Source: an uncultured Schlesneria sp. (GTDB lineage Bacteria > Planctomycetota > Planctomycetia > Planctomycetales > Planctomycetaceae). From it: 64,000 nt of DNA. The notes below the pieces were generated by a model. The model did not search any database. It was not told the origin of the DNA and saw only the letters and a program-made list of their open reading frames with translations. Location: NCBI GenBank assembly GCA_903904835.1, contig CAIVEI010000108.1:1-64000 (forward strand), read 5' to 3'. Of this stretch, positions 36,526 to 46,345 are shown piece by piece. The translations under genes and the position numbers were made by a program. Numbering within the stretch: the stretch's first letter is position 1; the number at the start of each line of letters is the position of its first letter.

Positions 36526-38073
36526 TTGTTCTGGATCAGAAACGTGTCGTTGTGTTTGCTGATGTTTCTGAACTTCGTTGCCACTGAATCTGGAAATTGC
36601 TGCCGGGCAGACGAAGCTGATATGAAATCCATGAACCAGGATTTCGCTGCCCCGAAATCAATGTTGCTCTCACAGTCATTAGAAACCACGCCGATCGATA
36701 TGGCTGGTGTTTTCTCATTAATTGGTGTCCAGAATCCGGAATTTCTTGCGGCCCAACAGCGTGTTCTGGAAGCGGCCGCTCTCCGGCAGCTTGCCGCAGT
36801 CCAATTGCTACCAACAATCAACCTGGGAACGAACTTCGACAGCCACACAGGGACACTTCAGCAGCCGACGGGTAATATGCTGACGGTCAGTCGTCAGGCA
36901 TTATTCGTCGGCGCTGGTGCCAGCGCGATTGGTGCGGGAACGGTCAACGTCCCTGGTGTCGTCTGGAACCTCAACGTTTCTGACAGCTATTATCGTTACC
37001 TGATCAGTCGACAAGTTCAGACTTCGAAAATGGCAAATACCGTGACCGTCAACAACGACGTTCAACGACGGGTTGCCACCGCTTATCTGGAACTGGTTCG
37101 TGCCGCAGGGATTCGCAGCATTTCATGGCAGGCGCGCCAGGATTTTGCAGAAGTCGCCCGCATCACAAAAGCCTTTGCCAAGGCTGGCGAAGGCCGCCCT
37201 GCGGATGAAAATCGCGCGACCGTGGAACTGCTTCGACGTGACAATGACGTGATCGAATCCGAAGGGAAAATGCTCAGTGCCTCTGCCCGCCTTGCGGCGC
37301 TGGTTGGTCTCGATACGGCTGTTCGACTGGTACCGACGGATCGCTGGGCGGTTCCGCATTCGATCGTCCCAGAGCCAATCTCCTTACCCGAACTTCTGAC
37401 AATTGCCGCGCTGAGGCGACCAGAATTGGCCGAGCAACGAGCGGAATTCGCTCAGACATTGCTGGCGCTCGACGGGGCGAAAATGCTCCCGTTCTCGCCG
37501 ACCGTGTTTCTTGGTTTCAGTTCCGGTGCGTTCGGAGGCGGTAGTGATATCGCATCCGCACTTGCTGGATCGACTCCAAACGCCAGCGGCCAGGAACGAT
37601 TCGGCAACTTTCAATCACGCGCGGATCTGGATGCGATCGTCTATTGGTCTTTACGTAACCTGGGTGTTGGAAATAAAGCTCAGATTGCCGCATCGGAAAG
37701 TCGTGTTCGACAATCAGAATGGCAGCAATTGATTGTTCTAGATCGGGTCAGAGCCGAAGTTGCCACGGCATACGTGCGCGTTCACGCACGGTTTCATCAA
37801 TTGTCAACGGCTGAAGAAGCCATTCGAGAATCCGAGCTTTCCTGGCGTGAGGACTTGAAACGCATTCGTGGTAACGATGGATTACCAATTGAGGTTCTGA
37901 ACAGCCAGAGATTGCTCGTCAGATCTCGGCTGGCGCTGTTGAATACGATCATCAATTACAACATCGCTCAGTTTGAACTTTATCATGCCCTCGGGCAGCC
38001 TCAGTCTGAACTGCTTGTGCGAAATGCGATCGACGTTGAATCGACCGAAGATGTCGTCCCAAGCCCTAAATGA
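36526..38073 (+). CDS. TolC-family outer-membrane channel, copy 2
   Basis: A 515-residue TolC-like protein when started at the TTG at 36526, which gives a signal peptide (NVSLCLLMFLNFVA) and nearly the same length as copy 3. GTG (36544) and ATG (36562) are alternatives. The frame is open back to an ATG at 36319 that overlaps the copy 1 stop, but that extension would translate the whole inserted repeat element, so I reject it. Landmarks match copy 1: FLAAQQRVLEAAALRQLAA, NLGTNFDSHTGTLQ, FAKAGEGRPADENRA and the SSGAFGGGSD turn. It is followed 8 bases later by copy 3. Confidence 0.82.
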   Translation: MFWIRNVSLCLLMFLNFVATESGNCCRADEADMKSMNQDFAAPKSMLLSQSLETTPIDMAGVFSLIGVQNPEFLAAQQRVLEAAALRQLAAVQLLPTINLGTNFDSHTGTLQQPTGNMLTVSRQALFVGAGASAIGAGTVNVPGVVWNLNVSDSYYRYLISRQVQTSKMANTVTVNNDVQRRVATAYLELVRAAGIRSISWQARQDFAEVARITKAFAKAGEGRPADENRATVELLRRDNDVIESEGKMLSASARLAALVGLDTAVRLVPTDRWAVPHSIVPEPISLPELLTIAALRRPELAEQRAEFAQTLLALDGAKMLPFSPTVFLGFSSGAFGGGSDIASALAGSTPNASGQERFGNFQSRADLDAIVYWSLRNLGVGNKAQIAASESRVRQSEWQQLIVLDRVRAEVATAYVRVHARFHQLSTAEEAIRESELSWREDLKRIRGNDGLPIEVLNSQRLLVRSRLALLNTIINYNIAQFELYHALGQPQSELLVRNAIDVESTEDVVPSPK

Positions 38074-38081
38074 GGTGACGC

Positions 38082-39629
38082 ATGTTGATATTGCCTCAAA
38101 CGCGATTCCGAGACGAATGTCTCTCATGGCGCACAATCTGTTCAGCAACGTTTGCCGCCACTTCGTCGATCGGTCGATGTGCTGCGACAGCTCTGATTTG
38201 TCTGACGCTGTCAGTTACTGCATTTGCTGAAGGGGACATTAAACAAAATTCTTCCGTTAATGATGATGACCTGCAAGTCGATATCATCCCTTCATCGACC
38301 TGTGAAATGGTGATCGATTTGGGAACGGCACTTCGATTGGCAGAATCGCAGAATCCGCGAATGGCATTGGCGCGAGAACTTGTGAACGAGGCAATCGCGC
38401 AACATAAGGAAGCGCGAGCGTTGCTACTGCCGACGCTGACGGCGGGAACCGACTATCATCTGCACTCAGGCGTGTTACAGACGTCGTTCGGTCAAATCCG
38501 GAATGTGAATTCTCAATCGCTTTACCTGGGGGGTGGAACACAAACCGTCAGTACCCAGACAATCGGGATTCCTGCCGTACGGATTTTTGCTCATGCTGGT
38601 GACGCCTATTATCTTCCACTCGTCGCCGGACAAACGGTGACGGCGCGTGCCTATGAATCTCACGCCATCGAAAATTTGACGTTGCTGGATGTTGCAGACA
38701 GTTATCTGACTCTCGTCGCGGCGGAAGCCCGCCGCGAAGCCCTGCTCGTCTCATTAAAAGAAATCGGACAGATCGAGAAGTCTCAGAATGATTTTGCCCG
38801 CGTCGGGCAAGGACGCGATGCCGACGCTCATCGCGCACGTGCCGACTTGTTATTGATGAGGCTCGAAGAAGAGCAGGCCCAGGAAGAAGCGGCCGTTGCT
38901 GCCGCAGAACTGAGTCGATTGCTGCACCTTGATCCCAGTGTTCGACTCGTGACACCATCGGGACCGATTGAATTATTGAATCTTGTCGATGATTCTGTGG
39001 ATGTTGAAGGACTGGTCGCTCAAGCGCAACAGCATCGTCCCGAAGTCGTGTCACGCTCGGCAGAAATCGGCGCTGCCGAATATCGATTGCGAGACGAAAA
39101 GATGCGGCCCTGGCTCCCTTTGATTTCGCTCGGATTCAGCGGAGGTGCGTTCGGCGGGGGAAGCAACCGTCAAGACCTGGGAGTTACAGGATTCTACACG
39201 AATACTCAGGGCCGAACCGATCTGGATCTGTGGGCGATTTGGACCGTGCAGAATCTTGGGGCGGGAAATCACAGCTGGCAGGGGATACGAAAGGCTGAGC
39301 GAGATCAGGCGATTTTTCGACGCGCGATGTCTCTTGCGCAGATTCGTCGGGAAGTCTCAGAACGCCAGATGCAGGTTCGAACCCGCCGTCGTACGGTGGC
39401 AGTCACCTGGACACAATTGCTAGCAGCCGAACGAGGTGCAAAAGAAGATTTGTTACTGACAAGATCTGGCGAATCGCTTCCGTTGGAAGCATTGAACAGT
39501 ATGACACGACTGGCGAGCGCACGGCAGCAGTTGCTGACGGCGGTCATCGAATACAACCGAGCTCAACTGCGACTGTTGGTGGCTTTAGGAACGACACCAT
39601 CCTCGTTGACTTCGTCGTCAGGAAACTGA
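38082..39629 (+). CDS. TolC-family outer-membrane channel, copy 3
   Basis: A 515-residue TolC-like protein whose ATG follows the copy 2 stop by 8 bases with GAGGTGA as ribosome binding site. The leader is long, with the hydrophobic part at ATALICLTLSVTAFAEG. It shares YHLHSGVLQTSFGQIRNVNSQSLYLGGG, FARVGQGRDADAHRA and FSGGAFGGGSN with the other two copies but is clearly diverged, so the array is old rather than a recent duplication. It ends convergent with the VWA gene, 47 bases away. Confidence 0.87.
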   Translation: MLILPQTRFRDECLSWRTICSATFAATSSIGRCAATALICLTLSVTAFAEGDIKQNSSVNDDDLQVDIIPSSTCEMVIDLGTALRLAESQNPRMALARELVNEAIAQHKEARALLLPTLTAGTDYHLHSGVLQTSFGQIRNVNSQSLYLGGGTQTVSTQTIGIPAVRIFAHAGDAYYLPLVAGQTVTARAYESHAIENLTLLDVADSYLTLVAAEARREALLVSLKEIGQIEKSQNDFARVGQGRDADAHRARADLLLMRLEEEQAQEEAAVAAAELSRLLHLDPSVRLVTPSGPIELLNLVDDSVDVEGLVAQAQQHRPEVVSRSAEIGAAEYRLRDEKMRPWLPLISLGFSGGAFGGGSNRQDLGVTGFYTNTQGRTDLDLWAIWTVQNLGAGNHSWQGIRKAERDQAIFRRAMSLAQIRREVSERQMQVRTRRRTVAVTWTQLLAAERGAKEDLLLTRSGESLPLEALNSMTRLASARQQLLTAVIEYNRAQLRLLVALGTTPSSLTSSSGN

Positions 39630-39676
39630 AACCACAGGCGATTGAAAATTGAACGTTCGCCCCCCGCTTCATCAGC

Positions 39677-41386
39677 CTAACCAATAATCGATTTCCGGCG
39701 ATTCACGTAATCCCAGACGACAAACCGATCGAGATCATTGCCTGCTGTGAAGAAAACCCGGCCCTTCGTGGTTTCTGCCAGGCGGTGAGCGAACCGGATG
39801 TCCTCGCGAGTTTGCGACCAGCTTGGCAACAGAAAGATATTGATCACAATCCCTTCCCGTTCACAGAGCAATGCTTCTCTCATGGTCGCTTCTTCCGTTG
39901 CCGGGTCCGACGGGTAAAGCAAATACAAATGAGGTCCTTCGAAGTGAGCGGTTGGAAGGCCATCCGTAATCAGGATTAACTGACGGTTGGGTGTGTCTCG
40001 TGTTGAAAGAAACTGGCGACCCAGTTGCATGGCGTGCTGGATATTCGTGAAGTGCGGCGGGATATCCGACTCACTGATGTCTTCACGACTCATGTCAGCT
40101 CGCAGGCGGACGACCGGATCAAAAATCGTGACGGTCTTTGGCATGAGGGCGGCCACTTCACTGCAGTGACGCGGCTTGGCAAAAGTGGCCATCTCGATAA
40201 ATTGCAGAAAGTCACCGGGGTATTCGCGACGGATCAATCCGTCCAAGGCTAACGCCATTCGTTTGACGTTCATGTACTGACCACCCTGTCGCATCGAACC
40301 GCTCATGTCCATCAGGACCGCTGTCGCGCATTTCGGGTTGTTGCGAGTGCGATGAATGACAATGTCTTCAGATCGCATCTGCAATGGACCTGACGGGTCG
40401 CGAACCATGGCATTGATCAGAGACTGAGGAATATCCATCTGCGAGACCGAGTCCCCAAATTCGTATTCCTTCGTGACGGGCATCTCGACCGCCCCTTCAC
40501 CCTGGATCGGTCCCTGATGTCGTCCGGTTCGCGATTCCTGCAACTGGCTGAAGATCTGTTCCAGCAATCGTCCCTGAAAAATGCGATAGGCTTTCGGGCT
40601 TAGCTGATAGCCATTCTTTGTCTTTTCCAGCCCTTGTTGTTCTGCGAGCTGACGGACCATTTCTTCGACTTGCCGCTGCATCGCCTGCAGACCTTCGAGC
40701 TGCTCCTCATCGGCATATTCACTCAACTCGGACAAATCGATGACAGCAATCTGAGCTGTCTTTGCGGCCTCGTCGAGCTGTTTTAACAGACGTTCGATCG
40801 TCTCTAGCTCTTCTTTTACCGCGAGAGCGTCGTCGATTGACAGAGGTTTACGACCCGTGAAGGTGTACTTCGAAACGAGTTCGTCGATCTGGTATTTGTC
40901 TCCCAGTCGATCGACCAATTGAACTAGCTGCCTGGCGAACCGGGATTTTTCGCCACCGGCTTGATACCACAGGCGTTCGAGGTCCCGAATCTGCTCTTCT
41001 TCAACGGCCTTCTGGAAGGCGGATTTCAATTCATCTGGCGGATGAGTATTGTGGGCCAGTTTGGTGAATGAGCGTTTGGCTTCTTCAACAACCTTTTTCG
41101 TCTCATAAGTGGCGAGTATTTTCTGTATCCGTTCGAGCAACATCTTTCGCAGCGACTCGAGGCTCGGCCCAAAACCAGAGATTTGACGAATATCAAGCTT
41201 GATCGCTCGGGCTAATTCTTCGTCGGTCAATTCGCGCATGTTGCCGAATTCAAGCATATGCTCAAATGCGGGCGACACCAGATCGGGCTGTGGTGCAGAC
41301 GGGCCGGGAATATTTTTTGGGTCGTAATTCTGATACGTATGAATGACGCCGCCGAGTTGACCTGGAATCATTTCGTCAGACTTCAT
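39677..41386 (-). CDS. von Willebrand factor A (VWA) domain protein
   Basis: A 569-residue protein with a helical, charged N-terminal half (about 45-300) and a C-terminal VWA domain. The metal site (MIDAS) starts with DMSGSM at 360-365, with an ITDG strand later. The start is the ATG at 41386 with GAGGGG upstream; it overlaps the end of the MoxR gene by 11 bases, so the pair is coupled. MoxR ATPases and VWA partners act together in assembling or inserting cofactors into other proteins; the client here is not visible. It has no signal peptide, so it acts in the cytosol. Confidence 0.88.
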   Translation of the reverse strand: MKSDEMIPGQLGGVIHTYQNYDPKNIPGPSAPQPDLVSPAFEHMLEFGNMRELTDEELARAIKLDIRQISGFGPSLESLRKMLLERIQKILATYETKKVVEEAKRSFTKLAHNTHPPDELKSAFQKAVEEEQIRDLERLWYQAGGEKSRFARQLVQLVDRLGDKYQIDELVSKYTFTGRKPLSIDDALAVKEELETIERLLKQLDEAAKTAQIAVIDLSELSEYADEEQLEGLQAMQRQVEEMVRQLAEQQGLEKTKNGYQLSPKAYRIFQGRLLEQIFSQLQESRTGRHQGPIQGEGAVEMPVTKEYEFGDSVSQMDIPQSLINAMVRDPSGPLQMRSEDIVIHRTRNNPKCATAVLMDMSGSMRQGGQYMNVKRMALALDGLIRREYPGDFLQFIEMATFAKPRHCSEVAALMPKTVTIFDPVVRLRADMSREDISESDIPPHFTNIQHAMQLGRQFLSTRDTPNRQLILITDGLPTAHFEGPHLYLLYPSDPATEEATMREALLCEREGIVINIFLLPSWSQTREDIRFAHRLAETTKGRVFFTAGNDLDRFVVWDYVNRRKSIIG

Positions 41387-42785
41387 ATCGAATTTCCCCT
41401 CGGGACTGGCTGCGAGAGATTTTTTCTGTCGCATAGAGACCAGCCAGGACAAATTCCACGCATGAGGCGCGCACAGCGCTATCAGCGGACGCATTCACTT
41501 CAAACGCCTTTTCCCAGGCAGGCGGTACTCGCTTTAAACGATCGGCATAGTGCGAAGACGGAAGCATGTCACCCACTTCAATTTTGACACCTTTACTGAA
41601 GATCTGAGAGACCTCGTCCATCCCGTGTTCGTCCACGTATTCTTTGAATACGGTACGAATTGCCTCTGCGACCAGCGAATCGAGAATCTGTCGTTCACTC
41701 ATCTGGTGACTGCCCATCAAATCGAGTTCCAGCTTGCCGAGCGACGAAGAATACAAGTGGCCCAGGTCACTGATCCTCGGTACTGCGGGACGCTCACCCA
41801 ATCGAGCACCGCGCTGGCGAGCACTGGCAATCATCGTTCCATAATTCGCGATACTGAATCGGGCACTGACGCCGGATTGATGATCAATGTACTTTGACTT
41901 GCGAGCAGCAATGCTCAGCTCTTCGATGATTTCTTTCATAAACCGCGGAACGACCACGGGGAACGGACCATTCAAATCGATTCCGGTTTCTTGTTCCATA
42001 ATCTCGATTCCCTGATCACGATCTGTGGGATAGTGAGTATGGATGACCGAACCGATTCGATCCTTGAGCTGAGGAATGACCTTCCCGCTTCGGTTGTACG
42101 TCGATGGGTTCGCAGAGAAGAGGATCAACGCGTCGATGTCGAATCGAACTGGAAACCCGCGAATCTGGACGTCCCGTTCTTCGAGAATATTAAACATTCC
42201 CACCTGCACCAGTTCGTCCAGCTCCGGGAGCTCGTTCATAGCGAAAATGCCGCGATGCATTCGCGGAATCAGTCCGAAATGAAGTGCGGCTTCCGCTGAC
42301 ATACTGGTGCCGCCTGCCAGTTTCGCTGGATCGATTTCACCGATAATGTCGGCAAATTTGGTACCTGGCGCTAGCCGCTCAACATACCGCTCTTCGCGTG
42401 GCCACCAGCCGATCGGGACTTCGCTCGCGGGGACAGTTGCGACAAGCTCTTTACCGACCCGAGTAATCGGATGGTATGGATCGTCGTGCAAGGGTGCTTC
42501 CGGATGAGCGATATAAGGAATCGCTTCGTCAAGAAATCGAGATAGGGTACGCATTAAGCGACTTTTCCCCTGCCCCTTTTCACCGAGAAACAGCATGTCA
42601 TGGCCAGCAATCAACGCAATGTTGATCTCGGGTATGACCGTATCCTCGTATCCGATAATTCCGGGGAAAAGTGGCTCGCCAGCCGAAAGGGCCGCAAGAA
42701 AATTATCGCGAAGTTCAGCTTTAACGGATTTTGAAACCCAGCCACTTTTCTGCAAGTCGTCAAGATTCGTCGGACGGCTTTGCAT
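41376..42785 (-). CDS. MoxR/magnesium-chelatase-like AAA+ ATPase
   Basis: A 469-residue AAA+ ATPase. Walker A is GEKGQGKS (68-75) and Walker B is [12 protein letters not shown]. The sensor region reads [26 protein letters not shown], as in magnesium chelatase BchI-like and MoxR proteins. A long insert (PHEAPLHDD to [14 protein letters not shown]) lies after Walker A. It is coupled to the VWA gene downstream. The AT-rich 244 bases upstream (42786-43029) hold no gene and are the likely promoter. Confidence 0.9.
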   Translation of the reverse strand: MQSRPTNLDDLQKSGWVSKSVKAELRDNFLAALSAGEPLFPGIIGYEDTVIPEINIALIAGHDMLFLGEKGQGKSRLMRTLSRFLDEAIPYIAHPEAPLHDDPYHPITRVGKELVATVPASEVPIGWWPREERYVERLAPGTKFADIIGEIDPAKLAGGTSMSAEAALHFGLIPRMHRGIFAMNELPELDELVQVGMFNILEERDVQIRGFPVRFDIDALILFSANPSTYNRSGKVIPQLKDRIGSVIHTHYPTDRDQGIEIMEQETGIDLNGPFPVVVPRFMKEIIEELSIAARKSKYIDHQSGVSARFSIANYGTMIASARQRGARLGERPAVPRISDLGHLYSSSLGKLELDLMGSHQMSERQILDSLVAEAIRTVFKEYVDEHGMDEVSQIFSKGVKIEVGDMLPSSHYADRLKRVPPAWEKAFEVNASADSAVRASCVEFVLAGLYATEKISRSQSRGEIRYEV

Positions 42786-43029
42786 CTGTATGAAATTTCT
42801 ACCTTGGGAATGCTTGTCAGTTCATTTGGCATCTGAATACGGCAGGCCATCGCCAAGACATATTTAACAGATTGCCGCATGAGTATAGACCTTCGATCCG
42901 TTTGGGCAAACTAATTATTGTCGTTAACCGAAGAATAAATGCATTAAAAAACAAAGAAATAAAATACGCATGTACACACACCCGCAGAAAGAGCCTTAGC
43001 ATCTGCAACAGATCGCGAAACGCGATCGA

Positions 43030-43344
43030 TCAGAGTATCCACCAATTGACCCATGCATTAATCAACCGGCCCAACGGCGGACAGATCTCGCATAGGAAAG
43101 CTAAAGGCTGGTAGAAACGGGCAATCCACTTTGAACCGTCCGCATGGACGGCTCCGTACCAGCTCCAGAAAAATGGTCCGATCGTGACCCCTGATACGAC
43201 GATATACGTGATAAAATAGATCAGGATATCACGAAAGAAGCCGATCCAGGACCGTTTCGGTTTTTGTCTCGAAATCGGCTCTTTATCAAGCGAAACGATC
43301 TTTGATTCGTTGTCGTATTTTCCGTGCGTGTTATCAGTGGTCAT
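43030..43344 (-). CDS. small membrane protein of unknown function
   Basis: A 104-residue protein starting MTTDNTHGKYDNESKIVSL, with one or two hydrophobic segments (about residues 33-57, then 70-82) and a Trp-rich C-terminus (NAWVNWWIL). The frame is open to 43461, but that would read through the hairpin at 43397, so I use the ATG at 43344. I recognise no family. It lies downstream of the cytochrome gene on the same strand, which may mean a shared transcript if the hairpin is leaky. Confidence 0.6.
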   Translation of the reverse strand: MTTDNTHGKYDNESKIVSLDKEPISRQKPKRSWIGFFRDILIYFITYIVVSGVTIGPFFWSWYGAVHADGSKWIARFYQPLAFLCEICPPLGRLINAWVNWWIL

Positions 43345-43396
43345 GATAATCAGTCGTTCGTATCGCCGACGAAAATTCTCGCCAGCGTTAATGAAT

Positions 43397-43423
43397 GAAG
43401 CCCGACTCGAAGAATCGGGCTTC
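43397..43423 (-). terminator. hairpin after the cytochrome gene
   Basis: GAAGCCCGA (43397-43405) and TCGGGCTTC (43415-43423) form a perfect 9-bp stem with a 9-nt loop, 43 bases past the cytochrome gene. No U-tract follows, so it may be a weak terminator or mRNA-processing site. Confidence 0.5.
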
Positions 43424-43466
43424 AACTGGTCCATGCAAAATTGATGACGATTCAACGTCACCAGAT

Positions 43467-43817
43467 TTATTTAGGAAGCTTTCCTTCCTTGATCAGCTCA
43501 CCGTAAGTCTTACCGGCGGTGGCGCTCTTCTCGGATTCAATCTTCTTCAGAGCGTCAGTGAGTTTCTTTTCGTCGGTGGCGAACTTGACGTTCTTTTCGC
43601 CAACGGCAGCGCCGTAAGCTTTGCCATAGTCACTGCGAACAGACTTCTTTTCTTCTGGATGACAGATTCCGCACTTCGCAGTTTCGGCTTCAGCCTTCAG
43701 AGTTGGATAAGTGGCATTGAATGCCTTCAAATAGTCAGGACGAGCCTGCGCTTCTGGGCCCCCGACGAACGCCGCAACCACTGCGCAACACGCAATCCAA
43801 GTCAAACTCTTCCGCAT
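43467..43817 (-). CDS. small exported monoheme cytochrome c-like protein
   Basis: A 116-residue protein with a signal peptide (MRKSLTWIACCAVVAAFVGG, cleavage near AQA) and one heme-attachment motif, CGICH at 49-53. The rest is Lys-rich and helical, without an obvious distal Met in the usual cytochrome c spacing, so the sixth ligand is uncertain. GAGGAG lies seven bases before the ATG at 43817; the frame is open to 43892 but without leader logic. It likely shuttles electrons in the periplasm. Confidence 0.8.
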   Translation of the reverse strand: MRKSLTWIACCAVVAAFVGGPEAQARPDYLKAFNATYPTLKAEAETAKCGICHPEEKKSVRSDYGKAYGAAVGEKNVKFATDEKKLTDALKKIESEKSATAGKTYGELIKEGKLPK

Positions 43818-44002
43818 GAACTTACTCCTCACCGTGTTTAGAGAATTTCGTGAAAATAGAGCCCAAAGTTGTGCAACCCTTCTGCCTTCCAATAAGCCCT
43901 ATAACCGTTGGTCATTAGAGACGGCAGCGCGGCGTGTGTCAACTCACGGAAGGACGACTGCACACAGAGTTGCGGTATCCCCGGATGCTGCGATTTTCAG
44001 GT

Positions 44003-44314
44003 TCAGACCTTCGGATCGAGAACCTGTAATCGGGTCGACTTAACGAATGGTTTGATCCGAATTCGATAGTCGGTCATATGGGGAGCGACGAGATGAGCCT
44101 TAAGATGGGCCAGACTTTCCCATTTCTCAACGATCAGAACGATATCATCTCCCAGACGCTGTTGCTGCGTCAGGTCCGTGGTCGCGTCCACGGCAGCTCC
44201 GTATTCGATACAACCAGCTTCCTGGCGAACGGGGATCGTCACTTGTGCGAACTCTCGCAGGAAGTCATCGCGATGGCCAGGTGTCAGTTCCACGAAGGCA
44301 AGAACATGAATCAT
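44003..44314 (-). CDS. antibiotic-biosynthesis-monooxygenase (ABM) family protein
   Basis: A 103-residue ABM-fold protein similar to YgiN-type quinol monooxygenases. Typical patches are LAFVELTPGHRDDFLREF, VRQEAGCIEY, VEKWESLAHLKAHLVAPHM. The family uses a small ferredoxin-like fold, usually as a dimer, to oxidise quinols or break down reactive aromatic compounds. It stands alone. Confidence 0.87.
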   Translation of the reverse strand: MIHVLAFVELTPGHRDDFLREFAQVTIPVRQEAGCIEYGAAVDATTDLTQQQRLGDDIVLIVEKWESLAHLKAHLVAPHMTDYRIRIKPFVKSTRLQVLDPKV

Positions 44315-44370
44315 CTTGATACCAAGTCAGGGAACTGATCAATCGTGAAAAACAGCAAGTCGTTCATCGT

Positions 44371-44395
44371 CGTCGCATGAGCTTCAGCCCGTGCA
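44371..44395. repeat. 25-bp dispersed motif, copy 1
   Basis: The stretch begins CGTCGCATGAGC and ends CCGTGCA. It matches 61471-61495 at 24 of 25 positions (C/A at the fourth base). Both copies are intergenic, and the core GCATGAGCTTCAGCCCG is identical. Confidence 0.6.
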
Positions 44396-44458
44396 GGTCG
44401 ATTGTGAGATTGTGGCCTGAATTAATCACAAACAATTCACATCGTTCAGCGCCAGTGA

Positions 44459-46015
44459 TCACTTTTCGATTTGTTCGAGCGAGTAAACAATCGCCGCCTT
44501 CAGTTCTTCATCGTCTGAAGTCTTAAACACTTTCCGCAGTTCGCTGGTGGCTCGTTTCGCGTACGGCCCGATTTCACCGAGAGCATAGACCGCACCGATT
44601 TGAACTTTCAGGACAGGATCATGCGAGGCCTTGAGCAGGGCCTGAACTGCTTCTGGAGATTCAGGAGCCAACTCCGCCAGCGAATATGTCGTCAACCAGC
44701 GAACGTTCTCGTCCTTGTCGGCCAAACTCGCCAGCAACGATTGCAGTGCGGGATAGGCAAATCCATCGTGACGGATCAACACTTCCGCCGCACGAAGTCG
44801 TACCTGGCCATCCTTGTCATTCAGGCTTTCTGCCAGCGACGTGAGGACTTTGTTCGACTGTGGCCCCATTTCACCGAGTACCGCCGATGCGAACGATCGC
44901 AAACTTGCATCACGAGATTTCAACGAATCAGTCACAACTTTGACTGATTCGATATTTGTCAGCTTTAGCCGTGCCATCGTTAAAGCGGCATGTGCCCGAA
45001 CGAACTGGTCGTCGTGCTTCAGCAACTTTTGTAGCAACGGTGCCGAGGCGACACCCTTTTCTCCCATCTGGCCGATCTGATGCAGCCCTCGCTTCAGCGA
45101 TTCCGCATCCGACGAATCAAGATCCTTTAGCACGTCAGCCAAATCGCCGTCGGCATTCGGACACAGATCTTGCATCCCCCGCCCAACACCATGTTTGGCA
45201 GAGTGCTTCTGGGGAGAATCAACTCTTGATTCTTGTGTTTCTTCCGTCGAAACGAACTTTTCATCGTCGGATGATGACTCTGGATTGTCACCTGTCGTGC
45301 TGATTGGTTCGTCGTCAAATGACGAACCAAGTTTCGATGTCTGGGCTGTTTTGATGGGACTTTCCGCAGGGCTGGATTTCTCTTCGGCCCAATCAGCGAT
45401 GTCCCCGTCAAATCCGTCAGAGCTGCTTTCGACTTCTTTCTTCACCTGAACGACGTTCTTCCGAGCATCGTTGCCACTTGGAGTATCAAATTCGTCTGAA
45501 GCTTTTTCTTTGACCGCGCCCTTATCTTTTCCAACTTTGCCTGGTGGATTCTCGATTGATGATAAGAACGTGTCCAGATCGTCCTCAGATCGTCGTGCTG
45601 CCGGCTTGGTTTTGGGCTTTGCCGACGCAGTGCTGGCAACGGCATCCGCACCCTCTTCTACGGCAAGCGGATCAACTCGCGGTTTGGTTTTCTTCGGAGC
45701 ATCCGCTTTGGATGCAGACACAACCTTGGTGTCATCGGTCTTGGCCGATTTCACCTTCGTCTTCGCGTTTTTTGGACCGCCTAAAGCACTCTTCGACTCA
45801 TCAGACTTCAAGTCGGCGAGTTCTTTCGAATTCTTCCCCTTGCTGTCCTTATCGCGAGTTTTCTTCTTCGAATCCTTCGAATCAGCCAGCTTTTCTTCGG
45901 CGTCCTTTTTGGGCGGCTTCTTCGCGAGCCATCCGCTCGTCTGAGCGCAACCACAAAGATTACCTGCCATAGCGGCCAGCAACACTAATCCGAAAGGGCG
46001 ATACCACTTGTTCAT
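44459..46015 (-). CDS. HEAT-repeat lipoprotein with a charged disordered linker
   Basis: A 518-residue lipoprotein: the leader MNKWYRPFGLVLLAAMAGN ends in LCGC, a lipobox-like site that would anchor Cys in the membrane. Residues about 30-310 are low-complexity, rich in Lys, Asp, Ser and Glu. The C-terminal 200 residues are HEAT/PBS-lyase repeats (LADVLKDLDS, VRLRAAEVLIRHD, VRWLTTYSLAELAPES, VLKVQIGAVYALGEIG). This is a scaffold architecture; no enzyme motif is visible. AAGG lies eight bases before the ATG at 46015. Confidence 0.82.
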   Translation of the reverse strand: MNKWYRPFGLVLLAAMAGNLCGCAQTSGWLAKKPPKKDAEEKLADSKDSKKKTRDKDSKGKNSKELADLKSDESKSALGGPKNAKTKVKSAKTDDTKVVSASKADAPKKTKPRVDPLAVEEGADAVASTASAKPKTKPAARRSEDDLDTFLSSIENPPGKVGKDKGAVKEKASDEFDTPSGNDARKNVVQVKKEVESSSDGFDGDIADWAEEKSSPAESPIKTAQTSKLGSSFDDEPISTTGDNPESSSDDEKFVSTEETQESRVDSPQKHSAKHGVGRGMQDLCPNADGDLADVLKDLDSSDAESLKRGLHQIGQMGEKGVASAPLLQKLLKHDDQFVRAHAALTMARLKLTNIESVKVVTDSLKSRDASLRSFASAVLGEMGPQSNKVLTSLAESLNDKDGQVRLRAAEVLIRHDGFAYPALQSLLASLADKDENVRWLTTYSLAELAPESPEAVQALLKASHDPVLKVQIGAVYALGEIGPYAKRATSELRKVFKTSDDEELKAAIVYSLEQIEK

Positions 46016-46286
46016 GTCACAACCTTGTGAACCGCGTGGAGGACAGCATGACGTTAACGTCAGTGCAAGCAAACCCTCACCTTGCGACTGAATAAAACAC
46101 TTACTCTTGAGGTATCGGTTACAACGATCGTGAGAATTAACGGGATCAGAAGGCGTAATCCACGTCTGGCATAAAACGACCGTCACAGGCCGCAGGGTTT
46201 GTTACAGCAACCCAAACAACCCATTTTAATTCGTGAGCCGTAGTTTTTGGGTCAAGCGTTCGAATATCAAAATTGGCCCAACCAAA

Positions 46287-46323
46287 ACAAAAAAGGGGGC
46301 TTCCTCTATACGAGGAGCCCCCT
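46287..46323 (-). terminator. terminator of htpG
   Basis: GGGGGCTTCCTC (46296-46307 region) pairs with GAGGAGCCCCC (46312-46322). On the minus strand this hairpin is followed by a run of T residues. It lies 23 bases after the htpG stop and is a textbook intrinsic terminator. Confidence 0.88.
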
Positions 46324-46345
46324 GAAACACTTGACGGCAAATGCG

